The notes beneath the pieces are model-generated. The model saw only the letters and a list, made by a program, of their open reading frames with translations. It had not been told where the DNA came from and searched no databases. The position numbers and the translations under genes are program-made. A DNA stretch of 64,000 nucleotides from CAVXEH01 sp963805645 (GTDB taxonomy: Bacteria > Chloroflexota > Limnocylindria > QHBO01): contig CAWDVA010000004.1 in assembly GCA_963805645.1 (NCBI GenBank), forward strand, positions 253,586 to 317,585. Reading direction: 5' to 3'. This document shows, one piece after another, positions 1 to 8,279 of this stretch. Numbering within the stretch: position 1 is the stretch's first letter; each line of letters opens with the position of its first letter.

Positions 1-600
1 CTGCCCGATGGGTTCGCGATGGGCGGACTGGCCGGAACAGCGAATGGGTATGTCGCGGTGGGGGCCACGCCGATAGATGCCCAGCACGATCAGGGCGCGG
101 CTCTGTGGTCAGCCGACGGACTCCACTGGACGCAGGCACCGAAGCTCGTGGCACGCGCAGGCATCGTGCTTGCTTCCAGCGGCCCGACCTGGGGTGTCAC
201 CGGCCTGTGGGTCGGTCGCTCCGGCTGGCTTGCCCACGGAAGCACGTTCGGCGCGCCCGGCGCGGCGATTTGGTGGCAGTCCAGCGATGGGCAGCACTGG
301 CAGAACCTCGCCAAGTATCCTCCGCTCGGTCCGACGACGGGCGATGGTGAGGGTGTCGGCGGGTCGCCGAACGGCTGGGTGGCCAGTGACGGTCAGCGCT
401 TGGTGGCGGTGCCATTCACCGGCAGCCCGGCGTGGGTCTCCGCCGATGGACTCCACTGGAGCAAGATGACGATGTCGGGGACGGTCGCGCCGACGTCTCA
501 GGCCAGGCAACTGGTCGTCCTGCCCTCTGGCGTGCTTCTTGTCCAATCCACTGACAGCGGCTTGTCCGTCTGGCTCGGTGAGGCCACTATCGCCAGGTAG
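1..600 (+). CDS. Repeat-containing secreted-type protein, 5'-truncated by window edge
   Basis: The frame is open from base 1 (reading LPDGFAMGG...) to the TAG at 598-600, so the true start lies outside the window. About 200 C-terminal residues are visible. They contain three spaced copies of a motif like SADGLHW or SSDGQHW, each followed by a short variable stretch. This spacing is typical of sialidase/BNR-type beta-propeller blades in exported proteins. No catalytic motif is visible, so function is unknown; a ligand-binding or structural propeller is an inference. Confidence 0.6.
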   Translation: MPDGFAMGGLAGTANGYVAVGATPIDAQHDQGAALWSADGLHWTQAPKLVARAGIVLASSGPTWGVTGLWVGRSGWLAHGSTFGAPGAAIWWQSSDGQHWQNLAKYPPLGPTTGDGEGVGGSPNGWVASDGQRLVAVPFTGSPAWVSADGLHWSKMTMSGTVAPTSQARQLVVLPSGVLLVQSTDSGLSVWLGEATIAR

Positions 601-1126
601 GCGCAGACAGTCTGCGACAGGTGCTCTGGGCGAGTTCGGCGCATTGCACGTCGCAAAGCACATGGCGAGGCGCGCTTGTCTGGAGCGCCCAGCTCTCGAC
701 ACGCACCTCTCTGGCGCCCCGCTCAGCTGGTTACGGCTACGCCTCGACACTGACGCGGGCCGAATGGTCGTTGTGACTTATGGCCCTTGTGCACAGAACG
801 AGGCCCTCCGCACGATCTCTCGTGCGCACGGCTTCGCTTGAGGCACCCGGGGCATTCCGAACCGTCAGCACCCTGACTCGCGGAGCGTGCACGCAGCAGA
901 CGGGGGGGCCGAAGTACGGGGTCGGTTGGTGGCTGCTGCTCAAGACTCCGTTCCCTGCGGCAGGACGCCGTGGGCCACATGTCGACCCCAGCGGGCCGAT
1001 GCGGATATACCAGCCCACCGAAACCCCGGTCGATTGCTTCGATCGGCACCAGCGGCGCCCCATGCTGCCCGCCCCCGGCATGAGTTGGATGGGTCAGTTC
1101 GTGAAGCACCGAATCGAGGAGGGAAT
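601..1126. other. Intergenic region, no supported gene
   Basis: Several overlapping open frames exist on both strands, but none shows a recognisable motif, a good ribosome-binding site or a composition that favours one frame. The last part (about 1111-1122) carries the GAGGAGGG ribosome-binding site of the next gene. Confidence 0.5.
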
Positions 1127-2143
1127 ATGCCCAGGCGCATTGCAGTTGCTGTCACGGCCATGGTCCTTGCCAATGCTCTAGTCGCCCCTGTCAGCGCGTC
1201 GGTGGATCCGACGTTCAGCCGGGGAATTGGTCCTGCTCAATGGAGTAGATCCACCCTCGTACAGGATCCGTCTTGGGTGGCGCTCAAGGACGCGTACCGA
1301 GTACACAATCCCCAGCTCGCGCAGGCAGACGTCGTGGTATTGCCCGATTCCTGCGATCCGGCCTGCCCCCCTGGCTCGTACTACCTCAGCACGTCGATAA
1401 CGGGCACTATCGTGGAACCGGAGGGTACGGGCCACGACGACCACGGAACCTCGTACAACGACCCGAACTACTGGGACTTCTGTACCGCTGGAGCGGCCAC
1501 AGCCACGCTGTACTACTGGAAACCATCCAATGTGACCACCACGAACTGGTGGGCGACCGGACGCTTCCACGAGCCTGCACTAAACAATACCGGCCACAGT
1601 GCGACTACGTACTGGGCGGTAACGGATAGCCAGTACGGCATGACGGTGCACGGTCGTTCGTATCTCATGTACCTCGCGGAATACGTGAAACCGCCGAGTT
1701 ACGCCTACCCGGGGGAGGTCAACTTCAGTAAGAGTAGCGGCCCGTACGGCACGCTGCTGGACCTGCGCGACGCATTGAACTGGGAGGCGTCAGGACACAA
1801 TGCGTCCACGTGGCAGAACTACTTCTACCAGGATGTATACAGGACTTCCCTGACACAGTCGTCGCTGCATATCAAGATTGCGGTTGACATCGGACTCGAC
1901 CACGTCTCCCCCGTGGTCTTCGCGATGACGGACTACCTTCCCAACTGGAATCACAGTGGCATCCTGCACGCGATCACGATTACCGGCTATAACGACTATG
2001 GATCGACCTACACCTACGTCGACACATGCAGTCAGAATTGCAGGTACGGCTATGGAACGACGGGCGGAACGTTCACCATAAGCCAGACGGCGCTGTGGAA
2101 CGCGGTCAACAACGGCCCCAACACCGCCGGCATTGACTGGTAG
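1127..2143 (+). CDS. Secreted C39-like cysteine peptidase
   Basis: The 338-residue product starts at ATG 1127 behind a strong GAGGAGG, which is preferred over the longer upstream open frame. Residues 1-25 form a signal peptide (MPRRIAVAV..., hydrophobic core, VSAS cleavage-like end). FCTAGAAT supplies a plausible nucleophilic Cys. Further on, HAITITGYND and YVDTC supply the His and Asp expected in papain-like peptidases of the C39_2 type. The mature region is rich in Tyr, Thr and Asn, as in exported proteins. Protease or peptidoglycan-associated function is inferred from the motif order; substrate unknown. It is a single gene with no obvious operon partner. Confidence 0.6.
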   Translation: MPRRIAVAVTAMVLANALVAPVSASVDPTFSRGIGPAQWSRSTLVQDPSWVALKDAYRVHNPQLAQADVVVLPDSCDPACPPGSYYLSTSITGTIVEPEGTGHDDHGTSYNDPNYWDFCTAGAATATLYYWKPSNVTTTNWWATGRFHEPALNNTGHSATTYWAVTDSQYGMTVHGRSYLMYLAEYVKPPSYAYPGEVNFSKSSGPYGTLLDLRDALNWEASGHNASTWQNYFYQDVYRTSLTQSSLHIKIAVDIGLDHVSPVVFAMTDYLPNWNHSGILHAITITGYNDYGSTYTYVDTCSQNCRYGYGTTGGTFTISQTALWNAVNNGPNTAGIDW

Positions 2144-2901
2144 GGCAAAGGAGTTGCGGGTACCGGGCTCGTCGGCGAGAACGTATGGGCGCAGCCGTCC
2201 AGATTTCTCCCTAACGGTGAGGTCGCATCAGGGCGAGGGTCGCGCGCTCCTGATGCGACGCAACCGCGGGGTCCTGAATGCGAGCGTGCGGCGAGTCTGA
2301 ATCATCGTTGTCTCGACGACGCGTTTCGACGTTCGTCCCCAGGTCAAGACTATTCTCATGTCCACGCACGTCGCAGATGGCTTGCAGTGCGTTCAGCTCG
2401 CTCATCGGGACTCCCACGGCAACCTCCCGATCCCGCTCAGTCCGTTGCCTGCCCGTCCGCGGGCACGAAATATGCCCGGTCGTAGGCAAACGCATACCCC
2501 GGGTACGGACCCGTCGCGTGGGCATTTGCCAGTCGACGGGTCCAGTACACCAGGTTCAGATGCGTGGCGAGGGCCCCAGGCATTCCGCCGCACGCCCCGG
2601 GGATGCGGACGCGCAGGAATGTGACGCACGTCGGCCAGGACAACGCCTCTCATCTCAGCGATCAGACCCGCCCGAACAACTCCGAAGTCGTGGTGGGCGC
2701 TGCCTGGATCACGCTCGACGTGCGAGCACGGAGCGAAGTATCCCTCGAATCGCGTTCGCTCGCCGCCTCGTGGTGCGAATGGCAAGAGGTCGGTGCCCGA
2801 GCCGGTGCTGCGGGTCGCGAAGCGCCCGGCCGAGTCGAAGCTGAAGGCGGCCGTTGAGCCCGAGCCGGCGGGCGGGGTGATCCCTGTCAGCCTGTCGCCG
2901 A
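2144..2901. other. Intergenic region with no convincing gene
   Basis: Overlapping frames occur on both strands (for example minus 2437-2643, 68 codons, ending in a Tyr-rich stretch), but none has a recognisable domain or a clear start. Given the decayed gene just downstream, this may be degenerating mobile-element DNA. Confidence 0.4.
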
Positions 2902-3762
2902 GTGACTGCCCAGCTAGCCGCGCTGCTCGTCTACGGACCACTCCGCATCGCCCAGCGACGGCTGAGCCGGCTCGTCGAGTTCGGCCTGGTGCAGGGTTTC
3001 TGGACCGCCGGTGCGCAGCGGCCGCGCGGTCGGTAAGCGTATGCGCTGACTCGAACTGCGCGTCTGGAGATCGAGCGGCTGGTCTGGCCCGAGGGTCGCC
3101 CCGAACGACCACCCGATCCGCCATCGTCGATGCCGGTCCACCAGCTCGCGACACACGACCTCTTGGCGGCCTACCTGCGGGTCGGCAACCCGACCATCTC
3201 CGAGGGTCTCGTCGCCTGGGTGCCGGAGCGCGCCGGCGGCCAGCTGTTCCGCGGCCTGCTGCGACCGAACGCCCTGGCCTGTGTCCGGGTCGGTGACCAC
3301 CTGGCGACCCTGTGCATCGAGCGCGATCTCGGGACTGAGCGCGGCGAACGGCTGGCCGACAAGATCCGGCGCTATGCGTCCCTGCTTGCCAGGGCCCCCG
3401 CGGCTCGGGTCAGGGTCGCCTTCGTCGTCGAGTCCGACCGGCGCGCTCGGTCCATCCTCGATGTCGCGCGACGCCGTGGCGCTGGCAATGCGCGCTTCGT
3501 AACGAGGATGGACGGCGTCGCCCCGGCGCCAGAGAGGCTCGCGCTGCTTGCCGATCCAGCTCGGCTGATGGCCGAAGTGGTCGGGGCAGGACTGGACGCC
3601 CTCATGGCATCGGCCGGGCTACTCGCAGACTTTGTACGAGGCTACGCACGGCCGCCCGAAGCTGCTCCGCACCCGGATCGGCAAACCGCGCCTCGATCGT
3701 CGTGGGCGGATCAACCCCGAGGTTATAGATCTGCCACGTGCTGCTGGTCGCCGTGTCGGTGA
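2902..3762 (+). pseudogene. Replication-relaxation (Replic_Relax) family remnant
   Basis: One frame reads from GTG 2902 through a winged-helix-like stretch (LAALLVYGPLRIAQRRLSRL, then VEFGLV), an in-frame TAA near 3034, and straight on in the same frame to AYALTRTAR. The C-terminal part (VGDHLATLCIERDLGTE, DKIRRYASLLAR, VRVAFVVESDRRAR) has the pattern of Replic_Relax proteins found on actinobacterial and Chloroflexota mobile elements. The stop separates the HTH part from the nuclease-like part without changing frame, so it is a nonsense change rather than an indel. After about 3600 the frame runs into the antisense of the next gene, so the C-terminus is lost or recoded. Probable relic of an integrated plasmid or ICE. 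Confidence 0.55.
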
Positions 3763-4369
3763 CGGTGGCCCATAGTCCGCTGGGGAGCTGAATAGCGCCA
3801 GGTGGAGCCGTGGCGCTTGCCGTGTCGCCTAGGCGATTCCACTGGTAGATCTCCACCACGATCTGGCCGGGGCCTACTGTGAAGACGTCTGTCGGCCCGC
3901 AGGTGATGCCGCTGACCACGCCGTCCGTCGGTACTGCCGGCTGGCAGTCGGGGGCCCAGTCGCCGGTCCCGAGGACGACGGGGATCACCTGGTAGTGCCG
4001 CATGATGGTGTTCTGCTCGATTATCCGCCAATCATCCGGGTAGTCGAAGCTGATCGTGGATGCCGACATGAGGCCAGAGAAGTGGGCAGTGCCGGGGGGT
4101 GCCGGGGACGATATGCTGCTTGATGCGGGAGCGCCGGAGATCGTGGACCCTGGCAGGAGCTGAAGGACGAGCGCGACCCCGGCAATTGCGAGCACAGCGG
4201 TGACTGCCAGGGTAGGGGCGGCCAACAAGGAAAGCAGGCCGCGCGACTGATCAGGCAGCCCATCGGTCAGAGTCGCTGCAAAGTCGGCCGGAAGGGGGTT
4301 GCGGCGCGCGTCGCTCTCGAGCGCACTGGCGAGCCTCCTCGTCATCCCCTCGTCATCGTCGATGGTCAT
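3602..4369 (-). CDS. Anti-sigma-like single-pass membrane protein
   Basis: 255 residues. The N-terminus (about 1-45) is charged and cytoplasmic-looking; one membrane helix lies at about 48-70 (LLAAPTLAVTAVLAIAGVAL). A Ser/Pro/Ala linker follows, then an exported domain of about 170 residues with SFDYPDDW, as in PsbP-like or MOG1-like domains. It overlaps the 3' end of the sigma-factor gene by 17 nt, so it is almost certainly co-translated and is the likely cognate anti-sigma factor. No zinc-finger HxxxCxxC is present, so the mode of sigma binding is unknown. Confidence 0.6.
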   Translation of the reverse strand: MTIDDDEGMTRRLASALESDARRNPLPADFAATLTDGLPDQSRGLLSLLAAPTLAVTAVLAIAGVALVLQLLPGSTISGAPASSSISSPAPPGTAHFSGLMSASTISFDYPDDWRIIEQNTIMRHYQVIPVVLGTGDWAPDCQPAVPTDGVVSGITCGPTDVFTVGPGQIVVEIYQWNRLGDTASATAPPGAIQLPSGLWATVTDTATSSTWQIYNLGVDPPTTIEARFADPGAEQLRAAVRSLVQSLRVARPMP

Positions 4370-4877
4370 CTCGCAGCTCCCTTCGCAATCTTGCGACGGC
4401 GCGGTGGAGGCGGGCCTTGGCCGTCCCTACCCGGATTCCTAGGGCGTGAGCCGTGTCGGGTACCGTCAGATCCAGCCAGAACCGCAGGGCGAGGAGGGCC
4501 CGGTCGTCCGCGGGCAGGCGCTCGAAGGCGCGCAGCAGACAGACGGCGTCGTCGCTGCCCAGCAACGGATCCGCGCTTAACTCAAGATCGGTCAGCGGGA
4601 TCTCACGGTCATGCCTGGCGTGGCGCCGCTCATCCAGCGCGACGTGCACGACTGTTCGCCGGAACCATGCCGGCCACGCCTGGGGCGACCGTAGGGCTGG
4701 CAGCTTCAGCCAGGCGCGGATCGCCGCTTCCTGTACCACCTCGCGCGCCTCCTCGGGGGACCTCAGGATCGCCAGGGCCGCCCGGTAGGCAGACGGAGTC
4801 TGGCCCTCGAGCAGGCTGGCGAAGGCTAACCGGTCACCGGCTCGCGCGGCGCTCACCAGCTGCTCGATTTCTTTCAA
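4353..4877 (-). CDS. ECF-type RNA polymerase sigma factor
   Basis: 174 residues with the two-domain ECF layout. The sigma-2 region lies at about 10-80 (LEGQTPSAYRAALAILRSPEEA..VVQEAAIRAW, then AWFRRTVVHVALDERR). Sigma-4 lies at about 115-170 (FERLPADDRALLALRFWLDL, IRVGTAKARLHRAVARLRREL) and carries the helix-turn-helix. The start is TTG at 4877 behind GGGGAAGGGC; no ATG lies in a sensible position. Overlap with the downstream membrane protein indicates a sigma/anti-sigma pair sensing an extracytoplasmic signal. Confidence 0.88.
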   Translation of the reverse strand: MKEIEQLVSAARAGDRLAFASLLEGQTPSAYRAALAILRSPEEAREVVQEAAIRAWLKLPALRSPQAWPAWFRRTVVHVALDERRHARHDREIPLTDLELSADPLLGSDDAVCLLRAFERLPADDRALLALRFWLDLTVPDTAHALGIRVGTAKARLHRAVARLRRELRDDHRR

Positions 4878-5034
4878 GCCCTTCCCCTCATACCATCAAG
4901 GACGAGGTGGGCTGCCCGAAAGGTTGCAGATGATGAATTTGGGATTTCACCGACACGGAAGGGTCCAAACGAAGCACAGCTTGTCGCGTCTTGCCTGCCT
5001 CAGCTAACCACTTCGCTGGGGGCTGGAAGGCTGT

Positions 5035-6150
5035 CTATCCTTGCGGGAAGGCGATGTGGACGAGGCTAGCGTACTGTGGGCTGTCGAGCGAGACTCCCTG
5101 CGTCCCACTCTCGGTCACGAGCCAGGCTCCACCGCGCTCGTCACCAACAATGCCGACAGGACGCGGATCAAGCCAGGTCGGAGTAGCAGGATTGATGCCC
5201 TCGTGCACCTGACGCTCCCCCGCGGCGACAAGCGGTACCGTGAAGTGTGAAGCCTGCCCCTGAGGATCGATGCGGGCCAGCCGGACGCTACCTGGCGCGA
5301 ATGAAACGACGAATGTGTTGCCAGCGCTGTCAGAGCCGATAAGCGGACGTCCAATGGAGCCCTGACTGAGTGTTGACGGTGATACTCCTGACAATGTCAG
5401 GTCAGCCACTGCTCCGCCACTTTCCAGGGACACGATGCGCTGTCCGGCCGTTGCCACCCCAATTACATCAGGGACGAGCGAGGTAGACCCGGTCTCAAGC
5501 GAAATGACCGCCGCCATCGGGGCAAATTGCTGACTGCCTGGCGTGCCTCCCGTGATGGCGAGGATCCCGTCACTGAGTATCAGCTGGGTCAGCGGGCTTG
5601 TGACTATTGGAAGGTCTCGCAATGGCTGTGCCCTGCCCGACTGGGGGTCGAACGTGTAGAGGACGCGGTCATCGTACCGAACGAACAGCAGTTGGCCCGT
5701 CGCACTATCCCAGGCATCGGCGGTCAAGGGGCGCATTAGCTGTGTATCCGCGGTATCCGCCGCCGTCGATGGAATCGACCACCTTTCAATGCTCAATGAC
5801 GACGCCGTTAGACGTACAATCTGATCCCCATACGTGATCCAAAGATGGCCGTCACCGTCTGGCGCTAGGCCAGTTCCCGTCATGTGATTGACGGCCGAAT
5901 CCAACTCGATCGTAGTCGAGTCGCCTCCTCCAGCTGGCAGCTCTGTCAGAAGAAGGCTGGTCGAGTCGAAGGGGGCCGTAAGAACCCACATCGTGCCGGC
6001 ATCGACGGCAAAGGATCTCATGCCGGCAGGAAGCTCTACGCCGCCAGACCAGAACTCCGCGCCTTCAGAGAACGTCGGCGTCGGCGTGGCATGTAGCGCA
6101 GCCATGCCTCCATTTGCAGCCAGCTGGCACCCCGCAGTCACGAGGATCAT
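5035..6150 (-). CDS. Lipoprotein, beta-propeller-like
   Basis: 371 residues from ATG 6150, starting MILVTAGCQLA. LVTAGC is a lipobox, but only seven residues precede the Cys, too short for a signal peptide. The frame stays open 15 codons upstream to a TAG (reading RPGIPRVLSGFT, a plausible n- and h-region) without an ATG, GTG or TTG codon; the start is therefore non-canonical or the sequence has an error. The mature part has repeated short beta-rich segments (GDGHLWITYGDQIVRL, GQRIVSLESGG, DSAGNTFVVSF), as in SMP-30/NHL-like propellers. Surface binding or scaffold function is inferred only. Confidence 0.55.
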   Translation of the reverse strand: MILVTAGCQLAANGGMAALHATPTPTFSEGAEFWSGGVELPAGMRSFAVDAGTMWVLTAPFDSTSLLLTELPAGGGDSTTIELDSAVNHMTGTGLAPDGDGHLWITYGDQIVRLTASSLSIERWSIPSTAADTADTQLMRPLTADAWDSATGQLLFVRYDDRVLYTFDPQSGRAQPLRDLPIVTSPLTQLILSDGILAITGGTPGSQQFAPMAAVISLETGSTSLVPDVIGVATAGQRIVSLESGGAVADLTLSGVSPSTLSQGSIGRPLIGSDSAGNTFVVSFAPGSVRLARIDPQGQASHFTVPLVAAGERQVHEGINPATPTWLDPRPVGIVGDERGGAWLVTESGTQGVSLDSPQYASLVHIAFPQG

Positions 6151-6938
6151 TGTGAAGCCCGAAAGAACCCGAGGAATTCCAGGCCTCTCGCGACTCTAGC
6201 TCGCTCGCGGCCGGGCACTAGACGTACACGCAGACGTACACACTGTCTATTGCCTTTCGGTGCGTCAGCGATTAGCGTGAGGGTCGGCGACCGGACCGAC
6301 CAAGGTGCAGACCATCGGATCGTCCGGTCGCCGCCATCGGCCCAGATCGGGCGTGGCGGAGTTCCCCGGTGCGGACTCCCGTGGCACGTGTCGCGATCTC
6401 CCCAGCATCGGCGTCCCGGTCGCATCTGACCGGCGGCGACAGGCACCTTAACAACCACACAGACGCTGCCAAATCGCGCTCATCTCGATGCGCGGTTCGA
6501 TGCAGCGAGGCGCGTCATCCGCTTCCTCAAGCGGGTGGAGCCGCTGATCCGGCCGAGACGGGCCGTCGTGAGGACTCTCCTCGACGATCCAGATCGCCGG
6601 TCGGCGCTCCGCTCTCTTCTGAGCGGTGGCGTGGCCGGCTCGGATCCCCGGGCGTTTCCCGTCGACGGTTCTCGCGCTCGTCCGATCAGGGCTCACATCC
6701 ACTCAGGAGTGGCGGACCACGTCCGCGCCGGAATGGAGGTGATGTCCGACAGAAGGACGACCTGCTGAGCCGGCGGCGTGCGCGCCCGCCGGTGCTCATC
6801 ACCCGATGCGCGCCGGACCGGGCCGATCCTCGCCGATCGAACGCAACAGGGCAGCGTGCCGCGACTGCCTTCTCGTTGCCTGCTCGGTCCGTTCCACGAC
6901 GGACGCGGCACTCCGCATTCAGGAAAGGAACAGAACCG
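6151..6938. other. Leader region of the Ubl operon, no supported gene
   Basis: About 790 bp separate the divergent lipoprotein gene from the ubiquitin-like operon. A long plus-strand frame (6369 onward) runs into the Ubl gene in frame, but its upstream part is Arg/Ser-rich with no domain character, so I reject it as coding. The promoter of the operon must lie here; I cannot assign -35/-10 boxes with confidence. AGGAAAGGAA at 6921-6930 is the Ubl ribosome-binding site. Confidence 0.45.
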
Positions 6939-7178
6939 ATGCAGACGATGGAAGCCCCGACCGCGACCAAGGTCATCTACGGCGTGAACGAGCTCGATCT
7001 CGATCTCGCCGGGAAGAGTGTCCGCGGGATCTGGAAGGTCCTCGAGCAGGTCCTCAACATCCCGCGCGACGCACAGGTTTCGGTCAACGGCGCCCGGGTC
7101 GACGACGACTACGTCGTCCGGCCGGGCGACGAGATCGAGTTCCAGAAGCAGGCGGGCGTCAAGGGCCTCGCGGCCTGA
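6939..7178 (+). CDS. Ubiquitin-like (MoaD/ThiS fold) modifier protein
   Basis: 79 residues from ATG 6939 behind AGGAAAGGAA. The sequence has a beta-grasp pattern: VIYGVNELDLDLAGKSV (hairpin), a helix (GIWKVLEQVLNIP), a VSVNGARVDDDYVVRPGDEI segment typical of ThiS/MoaD/Ubl folds, then EFQKQAGVKGLAA. The tail ends GVKGLAA rather than a bare Gly-Gly, so a protease may need to trim it to KG or another adduct-forming residue. It is first in an operon with E2-like, JAMM and E1-like genes, which identifies it as a protein modifier rather than a cofactor sulfur carrier. Related known sets are the bacterial Bil/Bub and PRTRC operons. Exact subtype not decided. Confidence 0.75.
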   Translation: MQTMEAPTATKVIYGVNELDLDLAGKSVRGIWKVLEQVLNIPRDAQVSVNGARVDDDYVVRPGDEIEFQKQAGVKGLAA

Positions 7179-7261
7179 CGTCAGCCCAGCAAGCGGGTTA
7201 CCCGGAGTCGGTGGCGTCTCACGCGCCGGCTCCGGACCCGCACGAAAGGAGCTCGATCGCC

Positions 7262-8035
7262 ATGCAGTCCCGCACGTTCCTGCGCATCGAGGGCGATCTC
7301 GTCAGCCTGGTCAGCGAGGCGGTTGATCGGGAGGTGACCCTTCCCGACCTGCTCACCGAGCTCACCAGCAGCCAGATCGCCATCACCCCTCGGCTGCCCA
7401 CCGGCTGCCGCTACTGGCTCCGCTCACCGACGACTGATCGTCAGATCTTCGTCATCGAGCAGGCGCCAAGTCGGCGGACGATCGAGTACCACGCCAGCCG
7501 ACGTCACGACAGCGAGCCGGTCACCTACCGGATCGCCCTGCCGTACGTCGTCTTCGTGATCTCGACCTATGGCGAGCAGATCGAGGGCCTGAGCACGTAC
7601 TTCCGCACCGAGCCCGTGGGCTCGCTCGACGCCACGCTCCTGTGCTCGACCCTGCCGAACACCTCCGACGACGGACTCGTCTGTCTCGGATCGGTCCGGG
7701 TCGCAGGCGCATCGGTTGGCGAGCGGGTCGACGCCCTGATCGGCGCCTTCTGGGCCAGCCGCTTCAACCAGGACCTGCGACGCCATCCGCTGCCCTTCAG
7801 CGGTGGCTTCCGGGCCTGGGCCAGCCGCTCCCGGCGGGATCCGTTGGCCGCCCTCTCGCTCCAGTACGACCCGTACTGGCGGACCCTCCGCCAGGTGGTC
7901 GCCCACATGGCGGGGGTGGCGCCCAGCGAACTGCCGGCTACACCGGCGCAAGCCGAGGGCTCAGGCGAGACCGAGGTCCAGACCCCGGAGCCGCCGGCGG
8001 TCGAAGGAGGCGAGCTCGATGAACTCGCTTCCTGA
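7262..8035 (+). CDS. Prokaryotic E2-like ubiquitin-conjugating enzyme
   Basis: 257 residues from ATG 7262 with GAAAGGAG upstream. A beta-rich core (YRIALPYVVFVISTYG, about 89-104) is followed by LCSTLPNTSDDGLVCLGSV (about 127-145). A helical region then contains FWASRFNQDLRRH (about 163-175). The order of a Pro-containing PxPN-like loop, a short turn, Cys-x-Gly, then a helix with F(W)xSxF matches prokaryotic E2 family proteins (Prok-E2_D / PRTRC protein B type). Cys141 in LVCLGS is the best catalytic candidate; Cys128 is an alternative. The last 40 residues are an acidic, low-complexity tail. It overlaps the next gene by 17 nt, indicating coupled translation. Confidence 0.68.
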   Translation: MQSRTFLRIEGDLVSLVSEAVDREVTLPDLLTELTSSQIAITPRLPTGCRYWLRSPTTDRQIFVIEQAPSRRTIEYHASRRHDSEPVTYRIALPYVVFVISTYGEQIEGLSTYFRTEPVGSLDATLLCSTLPNTSDDGLVCLGSVRVAGASVGERVDALIGAFWASRFNQDLRRHPLPFSGGFRAWASRSRRDPLAALSLQYDPYWRTLRQVVAHMAGVAPSELPATPAQAEGSGETEVQTPEPPAVEGGELDELAS

Positions 8036-8279
8036 GCACGTCCGACGGACCCAACCGGTCTGGGCCCGGTCCCTGGCGCTGATGGTGGCGCCGTTCATCG
8101 GCGGTCGGGTGGGAACCCTTCCCATCCGCCACGTCGAGGACGCGGCGATCACCGTCCTGGCCGCGGTCTTCGGTCAAAGCGGGCCACTTCGCGAGCAGCT
8201 CGTCACCGAGCGGGCTCGCTTCGAGCGGCTCGTCCACGCCGTCCACCGCGCGCCAGCGCGACGAGGGGAGGAGCCGTGA
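8019..8279 (+). CDS. Unknown 86-residue protein inside the Ubl operon
   Basis: ATG 8019 lies 8 nt downstream of a strong AAGGAGG and overlaps the end of the E2-like gene; its TGA shares a base with the ATG of the JAMM gene (TGATG). The product is small and basic-to-amphipathic: ARSLALMVAPFIGGRVGTLP may form a short hydrophobic segment, followed by a helix (DDAITVL-like, actually EDAAITVLAAVFG) and a charged helix ending in RRGEEP. I recognise no family. Its conserved-looking translation signals and position argue that it is a genuine operon member, possibly an adaptor or target-recognition subunit; that role is speculation. Confidence 0.65.
   Translation: MNSLPEHVRRTQPVWARSLALMVAPFIGGRVGTLPIRHVEDAAITVLAAVFGQSGPLREQLVTERARFERLVHAVHRAPARRGEEP

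Noticed and set aside
109..750. Long minus-strand open frame opposite the first gene
   Set aside because: It is antisense to the SADGLHW protein and has no domain, start signal or codon pattern; high GC makes such frames common.
2402..3154. 250-codon minus-strand frame
   Set aside because: It overlaps the Replic_Relax remnant, which shows a recognisable family in the opposite strand; the minus product is Arg/Gly/Ala-rich shadow sequence.
6369..6938. N-terminal extension of the Ubl gene giving a 269-residue protein
   Set aside because: The extension is Arg/Ser-rich without fold, and a good ribosome-binding site precedes ATG 6939; the mature part alone matches a beta-grasp domain.
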